A DNA stretch of 64,000 bases, taken from an uncultured Nitrospiraceae bacterium. GTDB taxonomy: Bacteria; Nitrospirota; Thermodesulfovibrionia; Thermodesulfovibrionales; Dissulfurispiraceae. The translations under genes and the position numbers were made by a program. Below the pieces are notes generated by a model. The model saw only the letters and a program-made list of their open reading frames with translations. It was not told the origin of the DNA and did no database searches. The stretch spans positions 1-64,000 of the forward strand of contig CAIJNL010000009.1 of assembly GCA_903822005.1 (NCBI GenBank), read 5' to 3'. Positions 42,292 to 51,381 of this stretch are shown piece after piece. Position 1 is the stretch's first letter, and every line of letters begins with the position of its first letter.

Positions 42292-42876
42292 ATGGATATC
42301 AAGAGCGTTCTTTTTTCAGGGGTTGGGGGACAGGGTATAATCCTTGCCAGTGCCATCCTCGCAAAATGCGCATTCAAGAAGGGCTTGATGGTGAAGGAAA
42401 GCGAACTGCATGGGATGGCCCAGCGAGGCGGTAGTGTTGTCAGCCATGTCAGGTTTGGGAATGAAGTATTTTCTCCGCTAATACCAAAAGGCGGGGCGGA
42501 TTTTCTGGTTGCACTGGAAGAACTGGAAGGTCTGCGGAATTCGTATTACCTTAAGCCTTCAGGTATCGTAATCCTCAGCACAAAAAAAATAATTCCCCAG
42601 ACTGCAGATCCGTCGCTGAATCCCTATCCGGAGGATGCCGAAAAGAGGCTCTGTGCGGACGGCTTTCAGGTCCGGACGATCGATAGTTTTGCGATTGCAA
42701 AGGAAATTGGAAACTTGAAAGTTGAGAACGTAATTCTGGTCGGCGCACTTTCATCGTATCTTGACTTCCCAATGGAGTTATGGGAGCAAGCCATTAGTGA
42801 TTCGGTGCCGCCGAAAACGGTGCAAATCAATATAGAGGCATTTAATAAAGGTCGGGAGATAACTGTAAACATATGA
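42292..42876 (+). CDS. iorB: Indolepyruvate ferredoxin oxidoreductase beta subunit
   Basis: MDIKSVLFSGVGGQGIILASAILAKCAFKKGLMVKESELHGMAQRGGSVVSHVRFG; internal start in ORF 42148..42876. Confidence 0.9.
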   Translation: MDIKSVLFSGVGGQGIILASAILAKCAFKKGLMVKESELHGMAQRGGSVVSHVRFGNEVFSPLIPKGGADFLVALEELEGLRNSYYLKPSGIVILSTKKIIPQTADPSLNPYPEDAEKRLCADGFQVRTIDSFAIAKEIGNLKVENVILVGALSSYLDFPMELWEQAISDSVPPKTVQINIEAFNKGREITVNI

Positions 42877-44195
42877 GCAGAACTGATCCGTTAATAGAGG
42901 GCGCTTTTTGGCAGCGCCAAAACGAGGTAATAGAGCGAACATTTCTGGAGGCCGAACAGCTGCATCATCTGAAAGAGACTCTGGATAGTGTTTATAGCAA
43001 TGTGCCATTTTACAAGTCGCGTTTTGAAAAGGCAGGACTTATTCCAGGCGATATACGAAGTCTGGGCGATCTGCGAAGACTGCCTTTTACTACAAGCGAT
43101 GATTTGCGGGCCGCGTATCCCTTCGGTATGCTGGCAGTATCCAAAGAGGATGTCGTGCGCCTTCATACGTCAAGCGGAACAACCGGCAAACCAAAGGCCA
43201 TTTTTTTCTCCCGGCAGGATATTGAGAACTCGTCAGATCTTATAGCGCGCTGTCTTGTTATGACAGGGACAGGCAGGGGCGACATTCTTCAGAACATGAT
43301 GACATACGGAATGTTCACCGGGGCGCTTGTGATGCATTACGGTGCGGAGAAGGTAGGGGCGCTGGTCATACCTGCCGGCCCCGGCAATTCCGACCGGCAG
43401 ATATCCTTTATGCAGGACTTCGGAGTGACTGCGTTTCATATCACACCGAGTTATGCCCTGTATATTTCAAGTTTAATGCAGGAGCGCGGTATTGATCCCG
43501 GAAAAGACCTGAGCCTTAAGAGGGCTTACCTTGGAGCGGAACCATATACCGAAGAGACGAGAAGGAAAATAGAATATATCTTTGGTATCGATGTCTACAA
43601 TTGTTACGGTCTTACCGAGATGAACGGCCCTGGCGTCGCATTTGAATGTATGCACAAAAACGGCATGCACCTTTGGGAAGACCATTTTCTGATGGAGATT
43701 ATTAATCCTGACACGGGTGAGGTGCTTGAGGATGGAGAGAAGGGAGAGCTGGTGCTCACTTCCCTGAGACGCGAGGCAATGCCGCTCATAAGGTACCGCA
43801 CACGCGACATCACTAGAATTATGCCGGATAACTGCGAATGCGGCAGGACGCACAGGCGGATATCGCGCATTCTCGGCAGGTCTGATGATATGTTCATTGC
43901 AAGGGGAGTTAATATATTTCCTCAGCAGATCGAGCAGGTGCTTATGGGCATCAAAGGTGTTGCACAGAACTACCAGATAGTCCTTGAATCGTTTGATGAT
44001 ATTACTGTAAGGGCAGAGATATCAAAAGACCTATTTGATGGAAACATAGAACATCTGCTCGACCTGCAGACCGAAATAGCTGACAAGATAAGGGCCGAGA
44101 TAATCGTCAAGCCTAAAGTCGAACTTCTCGAACCGGGAGCTCTACCTGTGAGTGAAGGCAAGGCCAAGAGGGTCATCGATAACAGGACGATGTAA
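42873..44195 (+). CDS. paaK: Phenylacetate-CoA ligase family (copy 1)
   Basis: [63 protein letters not shown]. Confidence 0.95.
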   Translation: MSRTDPLIEGAFWQRQNEVIERTFLEAEQLHHLKETLDSVYSNVPFYKSRFEKAGLIPGDIRSLGDLRRLPFTTSDDLRAAYPFGMLAVSKEDVVRLHTSSGTTGKPKAIFFSRQDIENSSDLIARCLVMTGTGRGDILQNMMTYGMFTGALVMHYGAEKVGALVIPAGPGNSDRQISFMQDFGVTAFHITPSYALYISSLMQERGIDPGKDLSLKRAYLGAEPYTEETRRKIEYIFGIDVYNCYGLTEMNGPGVAFECMHKNGMHLWEDHFLMEIINPDTGEVLEDGEKGELVLTSLRREAMPLIRYRTRDITRIMPDNCECGRTHRRISRILGRSDDMFIARGVNIFPQQIEQVLMGIKGVAQNYQIVLESFDDITVRAEISKDLFDGNIEHLLDLQTEIADKIRAEIIVKPKVELLEPGALPVSEGKAKRVIDNRTM

Positions 44196-44227
44196 TAAAT
44201 ATACTTTTGAACTATTAAGGAGCCACT

Positions 44228-44653
44228 ATGGACAAGGTAAGGCAGGTTTCTGTTTTTTCCGAGAACAAACCAGGCAGGATCCAAAAGATCACCGGCATCT
44301 TTGGCGAGGAAGGCATTAACATCCTCGCGATCTCGATAACCAGCACAAACGGCTTCGGCATCATCAAGCTGCTGGTTGACAAATGCGATCTGGCATATGA
44401 AAAACTCAAGGAGCACGGCTTCACGGTAAAGCTCAGCGAAGTGCTTGCCATTGAGATGAAGGACAGTCCCGGAGGACTTCATGAGGTTTCGCAGATCCTG
44501 TCCGACAAGGGCATCAATATAGAAAACGCGTATGTGTATGTCGTAGAATCAAGGGCAAGGGCCTACCTGCTTGTGGAAGTCAAGGACATCGAAAAGGCCA
44601 GGGAAATACTTGCCGGATCAAACCTGAACTTTTTCAGGCACGAAGACTTTTAG
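44228..44653 (+). CDS. Tandem ACT-domain protein (copy 1)
   Basis: [31 protein letters not shown] and a second ACT repeat [26 protein letters not shown]. Confidence 0.9.
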   Translation: MDKVRQVSVFSENKPGRIQKITGIFGEEGINILAISITSTNGFGIIKLLVDKCDLAYEKLKEHGFTVKLSEVLAIEMKDSPGGLHEVSQILSDKGINIENAYVYVVESRARAYLLVEVKDIEKAREILAGSNLNFFRHEDF

Positions 44654-44672
44654 CTCTAAAAGAGGTGAGAGA

Positions 44673-45974
44673 ATGATCTGGAACAAGCAGGCGGAGTGTA
44701 TGCCGGCCCATGAACTCAAAAGCCTCCAGCTCGAAAGGCTAAGAGAGACGGTCAGGCTGGCGGGCGAGAATGTTCCGCATTATAAAAAGCAGTTTGCGGA
44801 CATGAAGCTCAAGCCTTCATCTATCACATCTCTTAACGACATTTCAAAGCTTCCGTTTACAAGCAAAACAGACCTCAGGGACGGATTTCCATTCGGTATG
44901 TTTGCGGTTCCGCAAAGCGACATCGTAGAGATCCATACATCCTCCGGCACTACCGGCAAGCCCATTGTCGTGGGCTATACCCGATCGGATATCGACTTGT
45001 GGGGCGAGGTCATGGCCAGGTGCCTCAGCATGGCCGGGACCACCAGAGACGATATTATCCAGAACGGGTACGGGTACGGTCTTTTTACGGGCGGACTGGG
45101 TGTGCATTACGGGGCCCAAAAGATCGGGGCAACGGTTGTGCCCATATCTGCCGGTAATACCAAACGACAGATCGAAATAATGCGTGATCTCGGCACGACA
45201 ATCATAACTTGCACCCCCTCATACGCGCTGTATCTTGCGGAGAGTGCGGAAGAAGAGGGCCTGCTTCCCAGGAAGAAGATCAAACTGAGGGCCGGCTGCT
45301 TCGGCGCAGAGATGTGGACTGAGAAGATGCGCGACGAGATTGAATCCAGGTTTAAAATAATGGCCCTGAACATTTATGGATTGACCGAGTTGATAGGACC
45401 CGGTGTTGCGAATGAGTGCGAACACAAGAACGGCCTGCATATCTTTGAAGATTATTTCTATCCTGAGGTGATATCGCCCGAAACACTTCAGACATTGCCT
45501 GAGGGAGAAACGGGTGAACTCGTGCTCACGACCCTTTCCAGGGTAGGCACGCCAATGATCCGTTTTCGAACCAGAGACATCACTTCATTGCACAGAGAGC
45601 CTTGCAAATGCGGAAGGACCGTGGTCAGGATGGCCCGCATTACGGGCCGCAGCGATGATATGATCAAGGTGCGCGGTGTGCTCATATTCCCGTCCCAGAT
45701 CGAAAGGGCGCTCCTCGAGATCAAGGACGTTGAACCCCAGTATCAGATCGTAATAACGAGACCGCACCATCTGGATGAGCTTGAGGTGCAGGTCGAGCTT
45801 TCTAAAAAGATGTTTTCCGACGAGATAAGGCATATAGAGGAATTCAGGAGGAAGATAGAAGATAATATCGAAAGAACCATCAATCTCAGGGTCAAGGTGT
45901 CGCTTGTCGAACCAAAGAGTCTGCCGAGGAGCGAGGGCAAGGCCAAGAGGGTCATCGACAAGCGGGAAATCTAA
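44673..45974 (+). CDS. paaK: Phenylacetate-CoA ligase family (copy 2)
   Basis: [72 protein letters not shown]. Confidence 0.95.
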   Translation: MIWNKQAECMPAHELKSLQLERLRETVRLAGENVPHYKKQFADMKLKPSSITSLNDISKLPFTSKTDLRDGFPFGMFAVPQSDIVEIHTSSGTTGKPIVVGYTRSDIDLWGEVMARCLSMAGTTRDDIIQNGYGYGLFTGGLGVHYGAQKIGATVVPISAGNTKRQIEIMRDLGTTIITCTPSYALYLAESAEEEGLLPRKKIKLRAGCFGAEMWTEKMRDEIESRFKIMALNIYGLTELIGPGVANECEHKNGLHIFEDYFYPEVISPETLQTLPEGETGELVLTTLSRVGTPMIRFRTRDITSLHREPCKCGRTVVRMARITGRSDDMIKVRGVLIFPSQIERALLEIKDVEPQYQIVITRPHHLDELEVQVELSKKMFSDEIRHIEEFRRKIEDNIERTINLRVKVSLVEPKSLPRSEGKAKRVIDKREI

Positions 45975-45985
45975 AGGAGAATGCC

Positions 45986-46417
45986 ATGAAGCTTAAACAG
46001 ATATCGGTCTTTTTGGAAAACAGAAAGGGCAGGCTGGCAGAAGCACTCGAGACCCTTGCGCAGGCAAAGATAAATATCCGCACTCTTTCCATTGCCGACA
46101 CTTCGGAATTCGGGATACTGCGTCTGATTGTGCCTGATCCCGACAAGGCCAAGAAGGTTTTGGAAAAGGCCAACTTTACGGTCAAGGAGAACAGCGTTAT
46201 AGCCGTTATGGTTGACGACAGGCCCGGAGGACTTGCGGCGTCCCTGAGGGTTTTAAGCGATGCCAATATCAATGTCGAGTATCTTTACGCATTTGTTGAG
46301 AAGAGCGGTGAGAAAGCGGTAGTGATACTCAGGACAGAGGATGTGGATGCGGGGATAAAGGCTTTGAAGACGGCCGGTATCGGCCTATTGAAGGCTGAGC
46401 AGGTTTATAAGCTGTAG
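45986..46417 (+). CDS. Tandem ACT-domain protein (copy 2)
   Basis: [59 protein letters not shown]. Confidence 0.9.
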   Translation: MKLKQISVFLENRKGRLAEALETLAQAKINIRTLSIADTSEFGILRLIVPDPDKAKKVLEKANFTVKENSVIAVMVDDRPGGLAASLRVLSDANINVEYLYAFVEKSGEKAVVILRTEDVDAGIKALKTAGIGLLKAEQVYKL

Positions 46418-46439
46418 CATATTATTCATTCAATCCAGT

Positions 46440-46473
46440 AGCCCGGCTGCTGCTGTATGCAACCGGGCTTTTC
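46440..46473 (+). terminator. Terminator of the iorB-paaK-ACT operon
   Basis: agcccgg...ccgggct stem followed by tttct. Confidence 0.65.
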
Positions 46474-46529
46474 TGTTTCAGAAATCTGTTTGCGACCCCT
46501 GAATTTGATGCAACAGTGGATATGTAGTA

Positions 46530-47894
46530 ATGACCAGAAGCAATCTGCTAAACTTGCGCTCACTGAATTCGGGAGTATCATGGACAATGAGTAACATTTT
46601 GAGTGTCGACAAAAGAGATTTGCAGAACAGTCTACTGCCTATTGCGGCACTGGTCCTGCTCTATTTCAGCAGCCTCTACAATTATCTGCTGTTTCATAGT
46701 CTGGCAGAGATATTCAGCATCTGCATAGCGATTACTACATTCAGTATTGCCTGGAATTCCCGGGAATACATGAATAACAACTACCTGCTGTTTATAGGCA
46801 TATCCTACCTGTTTATTGGCGTTCTGGACCTGTTCCACACCCTGTCATACAAGGGCATGAATATATTTACGGACTACGATTTTTATGCGAACCAGCTATG
46901 GATAGCTGCAAGGTTCATGGAGAGCTGTTCTTTTCTCATAGCATTCTTCTTCCTGTTTAAAAATAGGGCCATGAATTCCCGGTATGTTCTTATCATGTAT
47001 GTGGCAGTCACGGCGGGCATACTGCTTTCAATCTTTACATGGAAGGTGTTTCCCATATGCTTTATCGATGGCACGGGGCTCACTCCATTCAAAGTCTATA
47101 GCGAATATGTAATTTGCGTGATACTGCTGATTGATACACTCCTGCTCGTCAGGTACAGGCGATTTTTTGACGACGCCGTCTATAAGTTGCTGATCTGGTC
47201 CCTTCTGACAACAATCGCATCTGAACTGGCATTTACCGTGTATATCTCAAACTATGGATTTTCAAACCTGGTCGGCCATTATTTCAAGATCATATCATTT
47301 TATTTCATGTATAAGGCGATAATAGAGAAAGGAGTAAAGACTCCCTACGCACTTATTTTCAGGGAACTAAAATTGAGCGAAGCCGCCCTCGCAGAGCAGA
47401 ACCGTATACTTGAGAACCTGGCATCGATTGACGGGTTAACCGGCCTGTTCAATCACGGTGAAATATATCGATTGATAAATGATGAGATTGAAAGGGTCAA
47501 ACGCTACGATTCATCATTCTCGGTCATCATGTTTGATATAGATCATTTCAAATTGGCAAACGATACCTACGGCCATGTATTTGGTGACAGCGTTATCAGC
47601 TCAGTAGCACAGATCATTAAGGGCAGTATTCGATCAGTTGATATGGCCGGGCGCTATGGAGGGGATGAATTTATTGTTGTATTGCCGCAGATTGATATGA
47701 AGGGATGCTTGTCTGTGGCCGAGAGAATTCGCATGGCTGTTGAAAAGCTTGTCATCAGGGAAGGGTTTGTCATTACAGTAAGTGCCGGGATTGCCGCATA
47801 CTTTAATGGTCTCTCGGATGATATTGTAAATACTGCGGATGAGCGCCTTTACAGGGCCAAGCAGCACGGCAGAAACAGGATTGTTAATGATTAA
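46530..47894 (+). CDS. Diguanylate cyclase with N-terminal MASE3-like membrane sensor
   Basis: Membrane N-terminus with DLFHTLSYKGMNIF, then DGLTGLFNHGEI and intact RYGGDEFIVVLP. Confidence 0.9.
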   Translation: MTRSNLLNLRSLNSGVSWTMSNILSVDKRDLQNSLLPIAALVLLYFSSLYNYLLFHSLAEIFSICIAITTFSIAWNSREYMNNNYLLFIGISYLFIGVLDLFHTLSYKGMNIFTDYDFYANQLWIAARFMESCSFLIAFFFLFKNRAMNSRYVLIMYVAVTAGILLSIFTWKVFPICFIDGTGLTPFKVYSEYVICVILLIDTLLLVRYRRFFDDAVYKLLIWSLLTTIASELAFTVYISNYGFSNLVGHYFKIISFYFMYKAIIEKGVKTPYALIFRELKLSEAALAEQNRILENLASIDGLTGLFNHGEIYRLINDEIERVKRYDSSFSVIMFDIDHFKLANDTYGHVFGDSVISSVAQIIKGSIRSVDMAGRYGGDEFIVVLPQIDMKGCLSVAERIRMAVEKLVIREGFVITVSAGIAAYFNGLSDDIVNTADERLYRAKQHGRNRIVND

Positions 47895-47910
47895 CCCGTC
47901 AGTTGCCGAA

Positions 47911-48267
47911 TTAGTTCCGTTTATTTTCCCTGAGATATAGCCACAAATTAAAAAAGACTAATAGAATGGTCAGTACGAAGACGATGGTTCGTGAAATGTC
48001 AATATAGATAAGCTCTTCGACATAATGCGCAATGAATGATCCGGTGTAGGTAAGGGTCGGGTCATGCCGTGATCGAAGCCACGCTTCAAGATGCGTAAGA
48101 GGGCAGATCCAGTCCATTATTTCTGATAGAATTGCAAATGAAAGGCCGCCGAGATGTATTATCCTGACGGCTTTGTATTTTCTGCCCCAAAGAGCACCGA
48201 TAAACAGAAAGACTATCCACGCCAGGTGGAGCAGCACTACCGCATCGGCAAGCAGTTTGTATGTCAC
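47911..48267 (-). CDS. DUF2784-like small membrane protein
   Basis: ADAVVLLHLAWIVFLFIGALWGRKY, CPLTHLEAWLR, FIAHYVEELIY. Confidence 0.85.
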   Translation of the reverse strand: MTYKLLADAVVLLHLAWIVFLFIGALWGRKYKAVRIIHLGGLSFAILSEIMDWICPLTHLEAWLRSRHDPTLTYTGSFIAHYVEELIYIDISRTIVFVLTILLVFFNLWLYLRENKRN

Positions 48268-48280
48268 GGAATGTATTGAG

Positions 48281-49843
48281 TTATCTTTTCTTGATCAATA
48301 TGCATGGGCGTCTTGAAATTATTACATTGACGCCGTCCGAATCGAGCTTTTCTTTTATCAGCTTTTCAGTCTGTTCATGGTTGATCGGGTCTATTACCTC
48401 AAGGGACGTCACCCCGCAGCCCCGGCACAAATCTTCGAGCGAGACTTTTCCGCCTTCCGCTCCTTTAGCTGTTATTCCGGTCAGAGGAGTAGGCTGATGG
48501 CCGGTCATTGCGGTTGAGGAGTTGTCCATAATTATTACAAGTATATTTGCCCTGTTATACACGGCGCTTATGAGGGCAGGTACGCCCGTATGCAGGAAAG
48601 TCGAATCTCCAATGACAGCAGCGATCCTCGTTGCTCCAGCCTGGGACATGCCGGCTGCCTTGCTGATGCTTGCGCCCATGCACAAACAGGTGTCCATTGC
48701 GTTAAGGGGAGGCATGGCACCGAGTGTATAACAGCCTATGTCACCGGTCGTAAAAGAGGGTGATGCCGCTTTAAGGGATTTGTACAACTCCCGGTGCGAG
48801 CAGCCTGTACATAAAACAGGTGGCCGCTTTAGAAGAGTGGCGTCAACAGTTTTTTTCGGCGTAGCCTGCCCGAGTGCTTCTGCCAGTGCGTCAGGGCCGA
48901 GTTCACCAACATCGCTCAGATGTCCGGAAAGTTTACCTTTTATCGCCGGGTGATATTTGCGTGCAATCTCCTCAACTACAGGTTCGCCTTCTTCGAGCAC
49001 CCATACTTCTTCGAGCCCTGTCACGAAGTCTTTAATCAGGTCGTCAGAGAAAGGATAAGCCGATATCTTCAGAAAATCGAAATCGCCTTTAGTCTCTCTG
49101 GCATACATATAAGTAATTCCGCAGGCTATTATGCCGCGCTTGTTTCCTGTTTTGAAAGATTTATTCAAGCCTGAATCTGCGGCCCATTTTTTCAGTTCCA
49201 GCTGTTTATTGTTAAGGGCCTTATGCAGCCTCACAACATTGCTCGGCACTGCCAGAAGCCGTTCAGGGTTCTTTTCTAGGAGCAGGCTGTTTTCTTTCCT
49301 CGGCTCACAGATAGAAACCGGTGAAAGGGCATGAGAGACACGGGTGAGCGTTCGCAGCATTACCGGCAGTTCCATTTTTTCCGATAGATCGAGGGCGGCA
49401 ATTGCCATGTCCTTGGCCTCCTGTGAGTCAGCAGGTTCGAGGCATGGTATATTCGCAAATCTGGCAAATATGCGCGAGTCCTGCTCATTCTGGGAAGAGT
49501 ATGCGCCAGGATCATCGGCCACTACCAGAAGCAGCCCGCCTTTTATGCCGAGATATGCTGATGTCATCAGTGGGTCTGCCGCAACATTGAGCCCGACATG
49601 TTTCATTGAGCAGATCACTCTTTTGCCTGCATACGATGCGCCTATCGCTGTTTCGAGCGCCACTTTTTCATTGATTGCCCATTCAGCCTTGCCAGAAAAA
49701 TTTGCCGCTATATATTGAAGTATCTCAGTTGCGGGGGTGCCGGGATAACTTGTAGCAATCGAGATGCCGGCTTCGATGGCTCCTCTTCCTATTGCATCAT
49801 TGCCCGAAAGAAGTTCTTTTTTTGTTATTTCTGCATTGGTCAT
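48281..49843 (-). CDS. iorA: Indolepyruvate ferredoxin oxidoreductase alpha subunit, lacking the C-terminal ferredoxin domain
   Basis: LLSGNDAIGRGAIEAGISIATSYPGTPATEI, CTGCSHRELYKSLK, TGDIGCYTLGAMPPLNAMDTCLCMG (TPP site); ends VIISRRPCILIKKR*. Confidence 0.9.
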   Translation of the reverse strand: MTNAEITKKELLSGNDAIGRGAIEAGISIATSYPGTPATEILQYIAANFSGKAEWAINEKVALETAIGASYAGKRVICSMKHVGLNVAADPLMTSAYLGIKGGLLLVVADDPGAYSSQNEQDSRIFARFANIPCLEPADSQEAKDMAIAALDLSEKMELPVMLRTLTRVSHALSPVSICEPRKENSLLLEKNPERLLAVPSNVVRLHKALNNKQLELKKWAADSGLNKSFKTGNKRGIIACGITYMYARETKGDFDFLKISAYPFSDDLIKDFVTGLEEVWVLEEGEPVVEEIARKYHPAIKGKLSGHLSDVGELGPDALAEALGQATPKKTVDATLLKRPPVLCTGCSHRELYKSLKAASPSFTTGDIGCYTLGAMPPLNAMDTCLCMGASISKAAGMSQAGATRIAAVIGDSTFLHTGVPALISAVYNRANILVIIMDNSSTAMTGHQPTPLTGITAKGAEGGKVSLEDLCRGCGVTSLEVIDPINHEQTEKLIKEKLDSDGVNVIISRRPCILIKKR

Positions 49844-49971
49844 ATATTCTCCGGATATTTATGATTGTATAAAGGTGCAAGTGAAAAGATAACAGAAAGG
49901 GCGTTCTTTTCTCAAATTTATTAAGGGCAAATGAGGCAATCGGATGCAGAATCGGGCAAATAGAAATAAAT

Positions 49972-50000
49972 TTGACAAAATAATGTTGCTGGCGTATATA
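49972..50000 (+). promoter_or_regulatory. Near-consensus sigma70-type promoter upstream of the RND operon
   Basis: TTGACA (49972-49977), 17-bp spacer, TATATA (49995-50000). Confidence 0.55.
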
Positions 50001-50160
50001 TTAATTGCTATCATTATTAGTACATCCATTATATGCCGGAGCTTACTAAATATATTCGATCGTATGGTTTTATTGTAGTTATAGCAAATGTGAGGGGGAA
50101 TTGATGCATGTGCAATAATCTTAGGGAGTTGATATCAAGAGAGTTGAGGTTTGGCAGATA

Positions 50161-51381
50161 ATGACGGCCAGGGATATAAGAGACAAGTTGAGCCCATTTC
50201 AAAAGCGCTCACAGGGATTTATGAAGAGAAATTGGAAATGGCTGCTGGCTGTTTCCATAATTATCGTTATAGCCATTATCTATTTCGCTATCTCAGGTAT
50301 TCAGTCAAAATCATCCAGACAGACAGGCCCGCGCAGCACATCGGTAGTTACAGTAGCCGCCAGGAAAGGCGATCTCAATGTCTATATCACCGGATTGGGT
50401 TCTGTTGTTCCGCTGAATACAGTAACAGTGAAAAGCCGTGTTGATGGCCAGCTAATGAGGGTGAATTTTCAGGAGGGACAGGTCGTAGGTGTTGGTTATC
50501 TGCTTGCTGAATTAGATTCGCGTCCGTTTGAGGCGCTTTTGAAACAGGCTGCCGGGCAGCTTGCAAGGGACCAGGCCCTTCTGGATAATGCCCGGATTGA
50601 CGTCCAACGCTACAGGGTGCTGATAGAGCAGGATTCGATAGCAAAGCAGCAGCTTGATACTCAAGAGGCCCTTGTGAGGCAATATGAGGGAACTGTAAAG
50701 ATAGATCAGGGAGTAGTAGACAACGCGAAACTGCAGCTCGCTTATTGCCGTATCACCTCACCGATATCGGGCAGGATAGGCCTGCGGCTTGTGGACACTG
50801 GCAATATCGTGCGCGCCAGCGATGCCACTGGCCTTGCGGTGATTACGCAGATACAGCCGATTACGGTCCTTTTTTCCATACCTGAGGACAACGTGCCCGC
50901 TATTGTGAGCAAACTCAGGGCAGGGAAACGTATAGTTGTAGAGGCTTATGATCGCGCCCAGCTTCAGAAGTTAGCGAGTGGGTATTTGCTGACTATCGAT
51001 AACCAGATAGATCCTACGACAGGCACGGTAAAGCTCAAGGCCATGTTCCAGAATAGCAGGAGTGAACTTTTTCCAAACCAGTTTGTTAATGCGAAGCTTC
51101 TGCTCGATACAAAGAAAGGTACAATTATTATCCCCCAGGCCACTGTACAGCGCGGTCAGAAGGGAACTTTTGTTTATGTTATAAAGCCTGACCAGACCGC
51201 ATCTGTAAGGCCCATCAGGCTCGGACCGGCAGACGGCGACGATGTCTCTGTCGAAGATGGATTGACTGCTGGAGAATTACTTGTTGTGGAAGGCGCTGAC
51301 AAGCTGCGTGAAGGCAGTAAGGTGGATTTGCCCGGACAGGGTCAGCCAGAGGGCGGCCAGAAGACACGCAAGGCCAAGTAA
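50161..51381 (+). CDS. RND efflux periplasmic adaptor (MdtA-like)
   Basis: GSVVPLNTVTVKSRVDGQLMRVNFQEGQVVGVG, LAYCRITSPISGRIGLRLVDTGNIV. Confidence 0.95.
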   Translation: MTARDIRDKLSPFQKRSQGFMKRNWKWLLAVSIIIVIAIIYFAISGIQSKSSRQTGPRSTSVVTVAARKGDLNVYITGLGSVVPLNTVTVKSRVDGQLMRVNFQEGQVVGVGYLLAELDSRPFEALLKQAAGQLARDQALLDNARIDVQRYRVLIEQDSIAKQQLDTQEALVRQYEGTVKIDQGVVDNAKLQLAYCRITSPISGRIGLRLVDTGNIVRASDATGLAVITQIQPITVLFSIPEDNVPAIVSKLRAGKRIVVEAYDRAQLQKLASGYLLTIDNQIDPTTGTVKLKAMFQNSRSELFPNQFVNAKLLLDTKKGTIIIPQATVQRGQKGTFVYVIKPDQTASVRPIRLGPADGDDVSVEDGLTAGELLVVEGADKLREGSKVDLPGQGQPEGGQKTRKAK

